From NCBI GenBank assembly GCA_937958295.1, contig CALFEY010000166.1, positions 1 to 20,526 of the forward strand: a DNA stretch of 20,526 bases. The letters are read 5' to 3'. The DNA comes from an uncultured Pseudomonadota bacterium (GTDB taxonomy: Bacteria; Pseudomonadota; Gammaproteobacteria; Burkholderiales; Casimicrobiaceae). The position numbers were made by a program, and so were the translations under genes. A model generated the notes under the pieces. The model saw nothing but the letters and a program-made list of their open reading frames with translations. It made no database searches and was not told where the DNA came from. Below are positions 1 through 13,294 of this stretch, piece by piece (positions within the stretch are counted from its first letter, which is position 1; each line of letters starts with the position of its first letter).

Positions 1-2747
<2,747 letters not shown>

Positions 2748-2772
2748 CGTCGCGCCCCATGGGCAAGAGGAC

Positions 2773-2786
2773 AGGGATCAGGGATC
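2773..2786 (+). repeat. Two tandem copies of heptamer AGGGATC in the rpoB-rpoC spacer
   Basis: The 103-bp spacer between rpoB and rpoC holds AGGGATC twice in tandem, followed by GGAT. The rest of the spacer contains an imperfect GC hairpin (arms 2804-2810 and 2821-2827) and the rpoC ribosome-binding site. It may be a remnant of a GGGATC-type intergenic repeat, but two copies can also arise by chance. Confidence 0.4.
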
Positions 2787-2850
2787 GGATGTACCCCAAC
2801 GCGCGCCGGCATCTGCGGGAGCCGGCGGCGGAACTCGGAGAGTTCGCGAC

Positions 2851-7089
<4,239 letters not shown>

Positions 7090-7116
7090 CGCCAGCGCCT
7101 TGATAGCGATGTAAGG

Positions 7117-7146
7117 AAGGGCCGGCGGGCGACCGCCGGCCCTTTT
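7117..7146 (+). terminator. Intrinsic terminator of the rpoBC operon
   Basis: A perfect 12-bp stem (7117-7128 pairing with 7133-7144, core GGGCCGGCGG/CCGCCGGCCC) is closed by a GCGA tetraloop of the stable GNRA class. It runs into TTTT at 7143-7146, of which the first two T also pair. It lies 27 nt after the rpoC stop codon and ends 17 nt before the next start codon. Confidence 0.92.
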
Positions 7147-7163
7147 CGTTGCACCGCGGTCCC

Positions 7164-8105
7164 ATGCTCTCCATCCTCACGGTCACCGCGCCGATCTACC
7201 TCATCATGCTGGGCGGCTATGTCGCCGTCCGCTGCGGCCTCTTTGCGGCCGCGGACATGCGCGTGATGGGGCGCCTCGTCATCTACTTCTGCCTGCCGGC
7301 GCTGCTCTTCCGCACGCTCGCGCAACAGGCCCTCGCCGACATCGTGAACGGCGCGTACATCGCGGCGTATGCGGCGGGGTCGCTCGTTACCCTCGGCGCG
7401 CTCACATGGTTCGCCCGGCGGGCGCTGCGCCGACCGCTGCCGCTCGCGGCGTTGTTCGGCCTGGGCGCTGCCTCATCCAACAGTGGCTTCGTGGGCTATC
7501 CGATCGCGATGCAGCTCCTCGGTGCGCCGGCGGGCGTGGCGCTCGCGCTCACCATGCTGGTGGAGAACCTCCTCGTGATTCCCCTCGCGCTCGTGATCGC
7601 CGACAGCCGGAAGGGCACCGTGGGCAAAGTCCTGCAGGACTCGGCCCGCAGCCTCGTCCGTAATCCCCTGGTACTGGCAATCGTCGCGGGTTTCGCCTTT
7701 GCGATGCTCGGCTGGCGACTGCCCGATCCCGTGGCGCGAACGTTGCAGATCGTGGCCACCGGGTCCACGCCGCTCGCATTGTTCGTGGTGGGCGGATCGC
7801 TCGTGGGCCTGCAGCTTTCGGCGCAGCGGCAGGACATTGCCAGGGTCGTGGCCGCGAAGCTTCTGCTGCACCCGCTCGCGGTGTTCGGCATCCTGGCACT
7901 CCTGCCCCCGCTCGACGCTGACCTGCGCACCGCCGCCGTCCTCTTTGCCGCGATGCCCATGCTGTCCATCTACCCCGTGCTCGCGCAGCGCTATGGCCAG
8001 GAGCGATTCTGCGCGGCGGTGCTGCTCGCCACCACGACCACGTCCTTCGCGACTATCACCGCCCTGCTGTGGGCGATGCGCACGTTCCTCGGCTGGCACG
8101 TGTAG
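7164..8105 (+). CDS. AEC-family (auxin efflux carrier-like) transporter
   Basis: Integral inner-membrane permease of 313 aa, the usual size for bacterial AEC proteins with about ten membrane helices. The family contains PIN-type and MdcF-like organic-acid carriers, but the substrate cannot be read from sequence. Recognisable features are the hydrophobic N-terminus (MLSILTVTAPIYLIMLGGYV), the SNSGFVGYPIAMQLLG segment near residue 110, the PLALFVVGGSLVGLQLS helix, and AAMPMLSIYPVLAQRYGQE before the last helices. I chose ATG 7164 because it matches the usual family start. A TTG at 7149 would add only MHRGP, and ATG 7206 would cut helix 1. No Shine-Dalgarno sequence is visible and the rpoC terminator lies just upstream, so how it is expressed is unclear. 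It is probably monocistronic. Confidence 0.88.
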   Translation: MLSILTVTAPIYLIMLGGYVAVRCGLFAAADMRVMGRLVIYFCLPALLFRTLAQQALADIVNGAYIAAYAAGSLVTLGALTWFARRALRRPLPLAALFGLGAASSNSGFVGYPIAMQLLGAPAGVALALTMLVENLLVIPLALVIADSRKGTVGKVLQDSARSLVRNPLVLAIVAGFAFAMLGWRLPDPVARTLQIVATGSTPLALFVVGGSLVGLQLSAQRQDIARVVAAKLLLHPLAVFGILALLPPLDADLRTAAVLFAAMPMLSIYPVLAQRYGQERFCAAVLLATTTTSFATITALLWAMRTFLGWHV

Positions 8106-8163
8106 GCAAGGGGTTTGCCGTGGCGCATCCGCGAAGCTCCATCATTTCTTCACGCACGGCCGC

Positions 8164-8191
8164 GGAACTTCCTTCGGCGGGCGGGTCCTAT
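8164..8191 (+). promoter_or_regulatory. Possible sigma-E-type promoter for the S8 protease gene
   Basis: GGAACTT (8164-8170) matches the sigma-E (RpoE) -35 consensus. It is followed after 14 nt by GTCCTAT (8185-8191), which resembles the sigma-E -10 element GTCTAA/GTCTGA. The spacer is one base shorter than the usual 15. A start site near 8197-8200 would leave a leader of about 20 nt before the ATG at 8219. TATGAT (8189-8194) could instead be a sigma-70 -10 box, but I see no good -35 for it. Confidence 0.4.
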
Positions 8192-8218
8192 GATCGCCCA
8201 TTCCCTCACGGTGCTCCG

Positions 8219-10588
8219 ATGCCCCGCCTCGTGCTTGCCCTGGCCAGTGCCGCACTGGCCCTGCTCGTCCCCTTCGCTGCCCCGGCCCTCACGGTCACGG
8301 CCGAGACTTCGGCCGACTCGGCGCGCGTCATCGTGCGGCTGCGCCCGGAGGCAGCAGCGCAACCCGCCGCGGCCACGGTCGCTGCGCGAGCGGCGTCGCT
8401 TGCCCAGCGTGCGGGCATTGCCCTACGCCCCGGCATCGCCGTGGATCCGGATACGTTCGTGGTCTTCGCAGGCGGCCTTTCCGCCGCCGCCCTCGCCGGA
8501 CGGCTGGCGGCGCTCGACGGCGTGGTGGCCGCCACGCCCGACCGGCGGCGGCGCGCCTATGTGCCGCCATCGGATCCCCTCTATGGCAACGGCGTGGGCG
8601 GGCTCGGACCGGTGGCAGGCCAGTGGTACCTGCGTCCCAATGCAGGCGAAGTGAAGGCGTCCATCGACGTGGAGTCGGCGTGGGCGGTGACCACCGGCAG
8701 CAGCGACGTGGTGGTGGCCGTGCTCGACACGGGGGTGCGCTTCGAGCATCCCGACCATCGCGCGCTCGCCGCCGGCGGCAACCTGTTGCCGGGCTACGAC
8801 ATGATCAGCGACGTCGCCACTGCCAACGACGGCGACGGTCGCGACGCCGATGCCTCCGATCCTGGCGACTGGCTCACGGCCGCGGAAGTGAACACGCCGT
8901 CGAGCGTGTACTACGGCTGCGCGGAAGGCGCCACGGACAGCTCGTGGCACGGCACGCAGACTTCCGGGCTCATCGCGGCGCTCACCGACAACGGCACGGG
9001 CATGGCGAGCGTCGCCCGCCACGTGCGGGTGCTCCCGGTGCGCGTGCTGGGCAAGTGCGGGGGCTACGACTCCGACATCATGGCCGGCATGCGCTGGGCC
9101 GCCGGCCTCGCGGTGCCCGGCGTGCCGTCCAATCCCACGCCGGCACGCATCATCAACATGAGCCTCGGTGCGGAAGGCGTGTGCGAGGCCATCTACGCGG
9201 ACGTCGTCGCGCAAGTCACCGCGGCGGGCGCGCTCGTGGTGGCGTCGGCGGGCAATGCGGCGGGCCACGCCGTGGGGGCGCCGGCCAACTGCCCGGGCGT
9301 GCTCGCGGTGGCCGGGTTGCGCCACGTGGGCAACAAGGTGGGCTTTTCCAACCTGGGGCCGGAGGTGGCGCTGAGCGCGCCGGGGGGCAACTGCGTCAAC
9401 ACCACGCTCGGCTCCCCCTGCGTGTATCCGATCCTATCGACGACCAATGCGGGAACCACCGTTGCCACGACCTCGACGTATACCGACAGCTACAACGCGG
9501 CGGTGGGCACGAGCTTCTCGGCACCGCTCGCGGCAGGTACGGCGGCGCTCATGCTCTCGGCGCGTCCCGACCTGGCGCCCGCGCAGCTCGCGCAGATACT
9601 GAGGGCCACGGCCCGCGCGTTCCCGACGACGGGCGGGGACAATGGCGACGGCAGCATCGTGCCCGCCTGCACTGCGCCGAAGTACGACCTCCAGGGCAAC
9701 CCGGTCGACCAGCTCCAGTGCTACTGCACCACTTCCACTTGCGGGGCCGGCATGCTCGACGCCGGCGCCGCGGTACAGGCGGCTGCGGCCGGACCGCCGT
9801 CGGGCGACTACAACGTGCAGGGCCTGTGGTGGAACGCACCCGCGGCCTCGGAGTCCGGCTGGGGCATCAACTTCGCGCACCAGGGCGACGTGATTTTCGC
9901 GACCTGGTTCACCTACGACGGCGCCGGCAAGGCCTGGTGGCTGTCGTTGACGGCTACGCGCACCGGCACCAATACCTACGCCGGATCGCTCGTGCAGACG
10001 CACGGTCCCGCCTTCAACGCGGTGCCCTTCGACGGCAATGCCGTCACGCGCACGACCGTTGGCAGCGGCGTGCTCGCCTTCACGAGTGCGGACAACGGCA
10101 CGTTCAGCTATACCGTCAACGGCGTGAGCCAGACGAAGGCCATCACACGCCAGGTCTATGGCGCGACTCCCACGTGCACGTTCGCGCTGCATCCTCCGCT
10201 CGCCAGCGTGTCCAACGTGCAGGATCTGTGGTGGGCGGCGCCTGCCGGCGCGGAATCGGGCTGGGGCGTGAACCTCACGCAGCAGAGCGATATCCTGTTC
10301 GCCACGTGGTTCACCTATGACGCCGCCGGCGCGCCATTGTGGCTTTCGGCGACGGCCACGCGCACGCTCGCCGGCACGTACACGGGGGTCCTCAATCGCA
10401 CGTCCGGGCCGGCCTTCAATGCTGTGCCCTTCGATCCGGCCAAGGTCGTGGTCACGCCCGCGGGTACCGTCACCTTCACGTTCGCCGACGGCAACGCGGG
10501 CACTTTCGCCTACGTGCTCGATGGCGTGGCGCAGGTGAAGCCGATTACGCGGCAGGTGTTCCGCACGCCGGGAACCGCCTGCTCGTGA
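8219..10588 (+). CDS. Secreted S8 (subtilisin-like) serine protease with two C-terminal repeat domains
   Basis: Extracellular subtilase, 789 aa from ATG 8219. Residues 1 to about 23 form a signal peptide (hydrophobic LVLALASAALALLVPFAAPA), followed by a propeptide-like region to about residue 118. The peptidase domain carries the full triad: D170 (VLDTGV), H244 (SSWHGTQTSG) and S432 (GTSFSAP), with the oxyanion asparagine N346 (SAGN). The GKCGGYDSDIMAGMRWAAGL segment is typical of extracellular proteases of beta- and gammaproteobacteria. After a Cys-containing linker (CYCTTSTC) come two 116-residue modules, at 532-647 and 666-781. ATG 8219 is preferred because a signal peptide starts there; the in-frame GTG at 8069 would overlap the preceding gene. 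There is no clear Shine-Dalgarno. The gene converges on a secreted-protein gene carrying the same module. Natural substrate unknown. Confidence 0.94.
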   Translation: MPRLVLALASAALALLVPFAAPALTVTAETSADSARVIVRLRPEAAAQPAAATVAARAASLAQRAGIALRPGIAVDPDTFVVFAGGLSAAALAGRLAALDGVVAATPDRRRRAYVPPSDPLYGNGVGGLGPVAGQWYLRPNAGEVKASIDVESAWAVTTGSSDVVVAVLDTGVRFEHPDHRALAAGGNLLPGYDMISDVATANDGDGRDADASDPGDWLTAAEVNTPSSVYYGCAEGATDSSWHGTQTSGLIAALTDNGTGMASVARHVRVLPVRVLGKCGGYDSDIMAGMRWAAGLAVPGVPSNPTPARIINMSLGAEGVCEAIYADVVAQVTAAGALVVASAGNAAGHAVGAPANCPGVLAVAGLRHVGNKVGFSNLGPEVALSAPGGNCVNTTLGSPCVYPILSTTNAGTTVATTSTYTDSYNAAVGTSFSAPLAAGTAALMLSARPDLAPAQLAQILRATARAFPTTGGDNGDGSIVPACTAPKYDLQGNPVDQLQCYCTTSTCGAGMLDAGAAVQAAAAGPPSGDYNVQGLWWNAPAASESGWGINFAHQGDVIFATWFTYDGAGKAWWLSLTATRTGTNTYAGSLVQTHGPAFNAVPFDGNAVTRTTVGSGVLAFTSADNGTFSYTVNGVSQTKAITRQVYGATPTCTFALHPPLASVSNVQDLWWAAPAGAESGWGVNLTQQSDILFATWFTYDAAGAPLWLSATATRTLAGTYTGVLNRTSGPAFNAVPFDPAKVVVTPAGTVTFTFADGNAGTFAYVLDGVAQVKPITRQVFRTPGTACS
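9812..10159 (+). repeat. C-terminal module, copy 1 (protease residues 532-647)
   Basis: This 116-residue unit begins NVQGLWWNAPAASESGWG and ends ITRQVY. It is rich in Trp, Gly and Thr, has no Cys, and looks like a beta-sheet domain. My ungapped hand alignment with copy 2 gives about 67 identities in 116 (roughly 58%). Shared blocks are LWW, ESGWG, FATWFTYD, TATRT and GPAFNAVPFD. Codons differ synonymously between the copies, so the duplication is not recent. Confidence 0.9.
10214..10561 (+). repeat. C-terminal module, copy 2 (protease residues 666-781)
   Basis: The second 116-residue unit begins NVQDLWWAAPAGAESGWG and ends ITRQVF. It starts 402 bp after copy 1, separated by an 18-residue linker with one Cys (TCTFALHPP). 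A short tail (RTPGTACS) closes the protein, and its Cys could pair with the linker Cys. Confidence 0.9.
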
Positions 10589-10625
10589 GGCATCCGTACT
10601 CGCGTTGGCACGGGATGAAAGCAAA

Positions 10626-10652
10626 CGGGGGCGCCAAGGCGCCCCCGCTTTT
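10626..10652. terminator. Hairpin terminator shared by convergent genes
   Basis: The stem CGGGGGCGC (10626-10634) pairs with GCGCCCCCG (10639-10647) and is followed on the + strand by CTTTT (10648-10652). It lies between the ends of two convergent genes, 38 nt after the protease stop and 17 nt before the end of the minus-strand gene. The + strand T-tract is better than the minus-strand one (GTTTGCTTT), so it should work best for the protease transcript. Confidence 0.8.
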
Positions 10653-10669
10653 GTGTACGGTTGCTCGCG

Positions 10670-11464
10670 TTACTGCAGCGTGCGCATGCCGCCGAGGTTG
10701 CCGCGGAACGAGCAGCTGAAGTCGTCGCGGCCCACGTAGCTGCCCACGATGCCGCCCTTCTCGGAGCGCAGGCCGGTGAACTTGATGGTGCCGTTGCCGC
10801 CGTGCGTGCAGCCATAGGTGCCTTCGATCGTGCCGACCTGGCCTTGCTGCGTCCACGTGCCATTGACCGTGCAGGTGGGGAAGCGCATCACCGCCTCACC
10901 GTTCTCGAGGGCAATGGTGAAGGGGCCGGGATCGTTGGTGACCTCACCGTCGCGCGACGGGTTGGCGCAGCCGTAGGTCACGTCGCTCGTCGAGCCCACA
11001 TAGGCGCCGGTCACCTGGTTGGGCGCGAACGTGAAGCGCTCGATGTTCTTGAGCGCGCCGATGCTGTCGATGGTGTAGTTGAGCAGGCCGTGTGCGTCGT
11101 CGGGGAAATCGATCGTCATCGTGCCCACCTGGCGGTAATCGAGCAGCGCGGGGTTGTACGGCTGGCCGAGCGCGGGGCCGCTCGTCTTGTACAGCGTGCC
11201 GGAGTACGTGCGCACGCCGCCGTTCTCGGACACGAGCGTCATGGTGGCGGAGTACCACGTGGGCAGCGAGCCGGTGTCGTAGACGTAGAGCGCGCCGAAG
11301 AGGATGTCCGCGTTCTGCGTGATGGACAGGCCCCACCCTGGCTCGGCCGCGTTGTTCCAGTGATCGGCGTAGTTGATGGGGGGTGCGGCGGCGGACAGTG
11401 CGCCGGCCGTGCCGATCGTTGCTGCCAGGAGGATAGACCGCAGGAGATTCGACAGAAGTTTCAT
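10670..11464 (-). CDS. Secreted protein with a subtilase-type C-terminal module and a four-Cys C-terminal half
   Basis: Protein of 264 aa with no recognised enzymatic family. Residues 1 to about 27 are a signal peptide (MKLLSNLLRSILLAATIGTAGALSAAA). Residues 31-146 align end to end with the repeats of the neighbouring protease. Shared features are EPGWG for ESGWG, ADILFGALYVYD for DILFATWFTYD, TYSGTLYKTSGPA for TYTGVLNRTSGPA, and a K-x-I-x-R-x-x-F end. The second half holds C166, C198, C219 and C251 and an internal echo, GAYVG...YGC against GSYVG...FSC. This suggests a beta-rich, disulfide-stabilised domain. I see no catalytic motif. The start is the ATG at 11464-11462, with only a weak GAG upstream. 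The protein is probably periplasmic or extracellular. That it binds the same target as the protease repeats is inference. Confidence 0.85.
   Translation of the reverse strand: MKLLSNLLRSILLAATIGTAGALSAAAPPINYADHWNNAAEPGWGLSITQNADILFGALYVYDTGSLPTWYSATMTLVSENGGVRTYSGTLYKTSGPALGQPYNPALLDYRQVGTMTIDFPDDAHGLLNYTIDSIGALKNIERFTFAPNQVTGAYVGSTSDVTYGCANPSRDGEVTNDPGPFTIALENGEAVMRFPTCTVNGTWTQQGQVGTIEGTYGCTHGGNGTIKFTGLRSEKGGIVGSYVGRDDFSCSFRGNLGGMRTLQ
11027..11374 (-). repeat. Third, diverged copy of the 116-residue module (residues 31-146)
   Basis: This segment encodes a module of the same length as the two in the S8 protease. Alignment needs a 3-residue deletion before PGWG and a 4-residue insertion at SENGGVRTY. 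The conserved core is W, PGWG, Q, DILF, YD, W-x-SAT, TY-x-G-x-L, T-x-GPA, P(Y/F), VG and a K-x-I-x-R ending. It is clearly more diverged than the two protease copies are from each other. Confidence 0.82.
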
Positions 11465-11622
11465 GGTGGGTCTCGTTGAGAGTTCGTGAAGGGTGGCGCC
11501 GCGAACGCAACGCGCGCCTAGGATAACTCCGGGTGGGCGCTGTGCGACCTTAAGGCGATGGTGAATGTTCGCCCTGTCGCCGTGCGGCGACGAAACCGCG
11601 CAGGTCTTCGCATTTTCACCGG

Positions 11623-11651
11623 TTGTAATTAATTGAAGATTTAATTAATAT
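11623..11651 (+). promoter_or_regulatory. Promoter and palindromic operator candidate of the efflux operon
   Basis: TTGTAA (11623-11628, -35) and TAATAT (11646-11651, -10) are separated by 17 bp. Each matches the sigma-70 consensus at four of six positions. Between and over them lie two AT palindromes, AATTAATT (11627-11634) and TTAATTAA (11641-11648), which also form an inverted repeat (TAATTAA, 8 bp, TTAATTA). In this GC-rich DNA the stretch is conspicuous. It is a likely binding site for the TetR protein encoded immediately downstream. Confidence 0.6.
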
Positions 11652-11657
11652 AGGCCG

Positions 11658-12326
11658 ATGCCTACTCGCAAACCCGCTCCCCGTCGCGGGTCGGGGCGTC
11701 CGCCGCAGGCCGAGGACCTCATGCCGCGCGAGGCGCTGCTCGATGCGGCCGTGGGGCTCATCGCGGTGCGCGGGGTGGCCGGCACCACGTCCGCCGACAT
11801 CGCTGCCAAGGCGGGCGTCACGCCGGCGATGGTCCAGTACTACTTTCGCAACCGCGAGCTCCTGCTCGATGCCGTGGTGGACGAGCGCCTTGCACGCTTC
11901 GCGGGCCATGTGTTCGGCCCGCCGTTGCCCGAGGGGCCGGCCGCGGAGCTCGTGTCCGCGGTCGTCGAGCGCCTGTACGACGCCGCATCGCGCATGCCGT
12001 GGATGCCGCCCATCTGGATCCGCGAGATCGTGAGCGAAGGAGGCGCCTTGCGCGCCCGCATGCTGCGCCATTTCCCGGTCGCGGCCGCCACGCGCCTTGG
12101 CGAAGCCATCGCGGCCGACCAAAGGGCAGGGCGCATCGCGGCGGGCATCGAGCCACGGCTCGCCTTCCTCACCATCGCCGGGGTAGCGATGCTGCCGCTC
12201 GCCGTGCGCTCCCTGTGGAGTCGCCTGCCCGGCCTCGCCGACCTCGACGAGCGCGCGCTGGAGACGCATGCGCGCACCGTGCTGACCGCGGGGCTCGCGC
12301 CCGCGAGAAAGGGACGTCGTCCATGA
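11658..12326 (+). CDS. TetR-family transcriptional regulator
   Basis: DNA-binding repressor of 222 aa. Residues 22-68 form the TetR helix-turn-helix domain (LLDAAVGLIAVRGVAGTTSADIAAKAGVTPAMVQYYFRNRELL in pieces: TTSADIAAKAGVTPA, then VQYYFRNRELL). A basic N-terminal arm contains the frequent RRGSGRPP motif, which supports ATG 11658 over the internal ATG at 11721. The C-terminal part (from about residue 75) is the variable ligand-binding and dimer domain; the ligand is unknown. No Shine-Dalgarno is visible, and the predicted start site of the promoter coincides with the ATG, so the message may be leaderless. The stop codon overlaps the adaptor start by 4 bp (ATGA). As first gene of its own operon it is likely autoregulated and ligand-induced. 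E. coli has a comparable TetR gene (cecR) near the ybhG exporter genes. Confidence 0.9.
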   Translation: MPTRKPAPRRGSGRPPQAEDLMPREALLDAAVGLIAVRGVAGTTSADIAAKAGVTPAMVQYYFRNRELLLDAVVDERLARFAGHVFGPPLPEGPAAELVSAVVERLYDAASRMPWMPPIWIREIVSEGGALRARMLRHFPVAAATRLGEAIAADQRAGRIAAGIEPRLAFLTIAGVAMLPLAVRSLWSRLPGLADLDERALETHARTVLTAGLAPARKGRRP

Positions 12327-13294
12327 ACAAGACTTCTACCTCCGCGCCTGGACCTGCGCTTGCCGCAGGCGTGGTCGCGCTGGTCCTTGCGGCGTGCGGA
12401 CCGGCGGCGCCGCCGGGATACCAGGGTTATGTCGAAGGCGAGTTCGTGAACGTGGCCTCGCCCATCGCCGGACGGCTCGACCGGCTCGCGGTGCAGCGTG
12501 GCGACGCGATCGCCTTCGGCGCCCCGCTGTACGTTCTCGAAGCCGTGAGCGAGGCGGCGGCCGTGCGCCAGGCGATGGAGGAGGTGAAAGCCGCGGAGGC
12601 TCGTCTTGCCGACTTGCGGCAAGGCCGTCGCGTCCCCGAGCAGGACGTCACGCGCGCCCAGCTCGACCAGGCGCAGGTGGACGAAAGGCGCACGGCCACC
12701 CAACTCGCGCGCGACGAGGCGCAGTTCGCGATCGGCGGCATCGCGCGGGCGCAGCTCGACGACAGCCGCTCGGCACACGCGGCCGCGCAGGCGCGCGTAG
12801 CCCAGCTGCGCAGCGAACTCGCGGTGGCAAAGCTGCCGAGCCGCGCGGAGCAGATCAAGGCGCAGGCCGCGCAGGTGGAAGCCACGCGCGCGGCGCTCGC
12901 CCAGGCGGACTGGCGCCTCGAGCAGAAGGCGGTGCGCGCCACGAAGGCCGGCCGCGTGTACGACACGCTCTATCGCGAGGGCGAGTGGGTGAGCGCCGGC
13001 GGGCCCGTGGTGCGCATGCTGCCGCCGGGCAACGTGAAGGTGCGCTTCTTCGTGCCCGAGTCGGTCGTGGGCTCGCTCGCCATCGGCCGCGATGTGACCA
13101 TCGCCTGCGACGGCTGCCCCGCGCCCGTCGCAGCGCGCCTCACCTATGTATCGAACCAGGCGGAGTACACCCCTCCCGTGATCTACAGCAATGAGACACG
13201 CAGCAAGCTCGTGTTCATGATCGAGGCGCGGCCTGCTGCGACCGACGCCGCCAGGCTCCATCCCGGGCAACCGGTGAGCGTGCGGCTGCCATGA
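12323..13294 (+). CDS. HlyD-family periplasmic adaptor lipoprotein
   Basis: Membrane-fusion (adaptor) subunit of an ABC exporter, 323 aa, of the YhiI/YbhG type. It should link the inner-membrane transporter to the outer-membrane factor across the periplasm. The N-terminus carries a lipobox (L22-A-A-C25), so it is probably a lipid-anchored protein. Residues 35-75 form the first half of the biotinyl-lipoyl-like domain (ASPIAGRLDRLAVQRGD). Residues 78 to about 200 are a long Ala/Gln/Arg-rich coiled-coil hairpin. The second lipoyl half follows (KAGRVYDTLYREGEWVSAGGP), then a beta-barrel with RFFVPE, CDGC (C262, C265) and AEYTPPVIYS. The ATG at 12323 overlaps the tetR stop (ATGA), and the TGA at 13292 overlaps the next ATG, implying translational coupling on both sides. 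Confidence 0.92.
   Translation: MNKTSTSAPGPALAAGVVALVLAACGPAAPPGYQGYVEGEFVNVASPIAGRLDRLAVQRGDAIAFGAPLYVLEAVSEAAAVRQAMEEVKAAEARLADLRQGRRVPEQDVTRAQLDQAQVDERRTATQLARDEAQFAIGGIARAQLDDSRSAHAAAQARVAQLRSELAVAKLPSRAEQIKAQAAQVEATRAALAQADWRLEQKAVRATKAGRVYDTLYREGEWVSAGGPVVRMLPPGNVKVRFFVPESVVGSLAIGRDVTIACDGCPAPVAARLTYVSNQAEYTPPVIYSNETRSKLVFMIEARPAATDAARLHPGQPVSVRLP

Noticed and set aside
7149..7163. TTG start for the AEC transporter
   Set aside because: It adds only MHRGP, lies just after the terminator T-tract, and does not fit the usual family N-terminus.
8069..8218. Upstream GTG start extending the protease by 50 residues
   Set aside because: It would overlap the AEC gene by 37 bp and bury the clear signal peptide that begins at ATG 8219.
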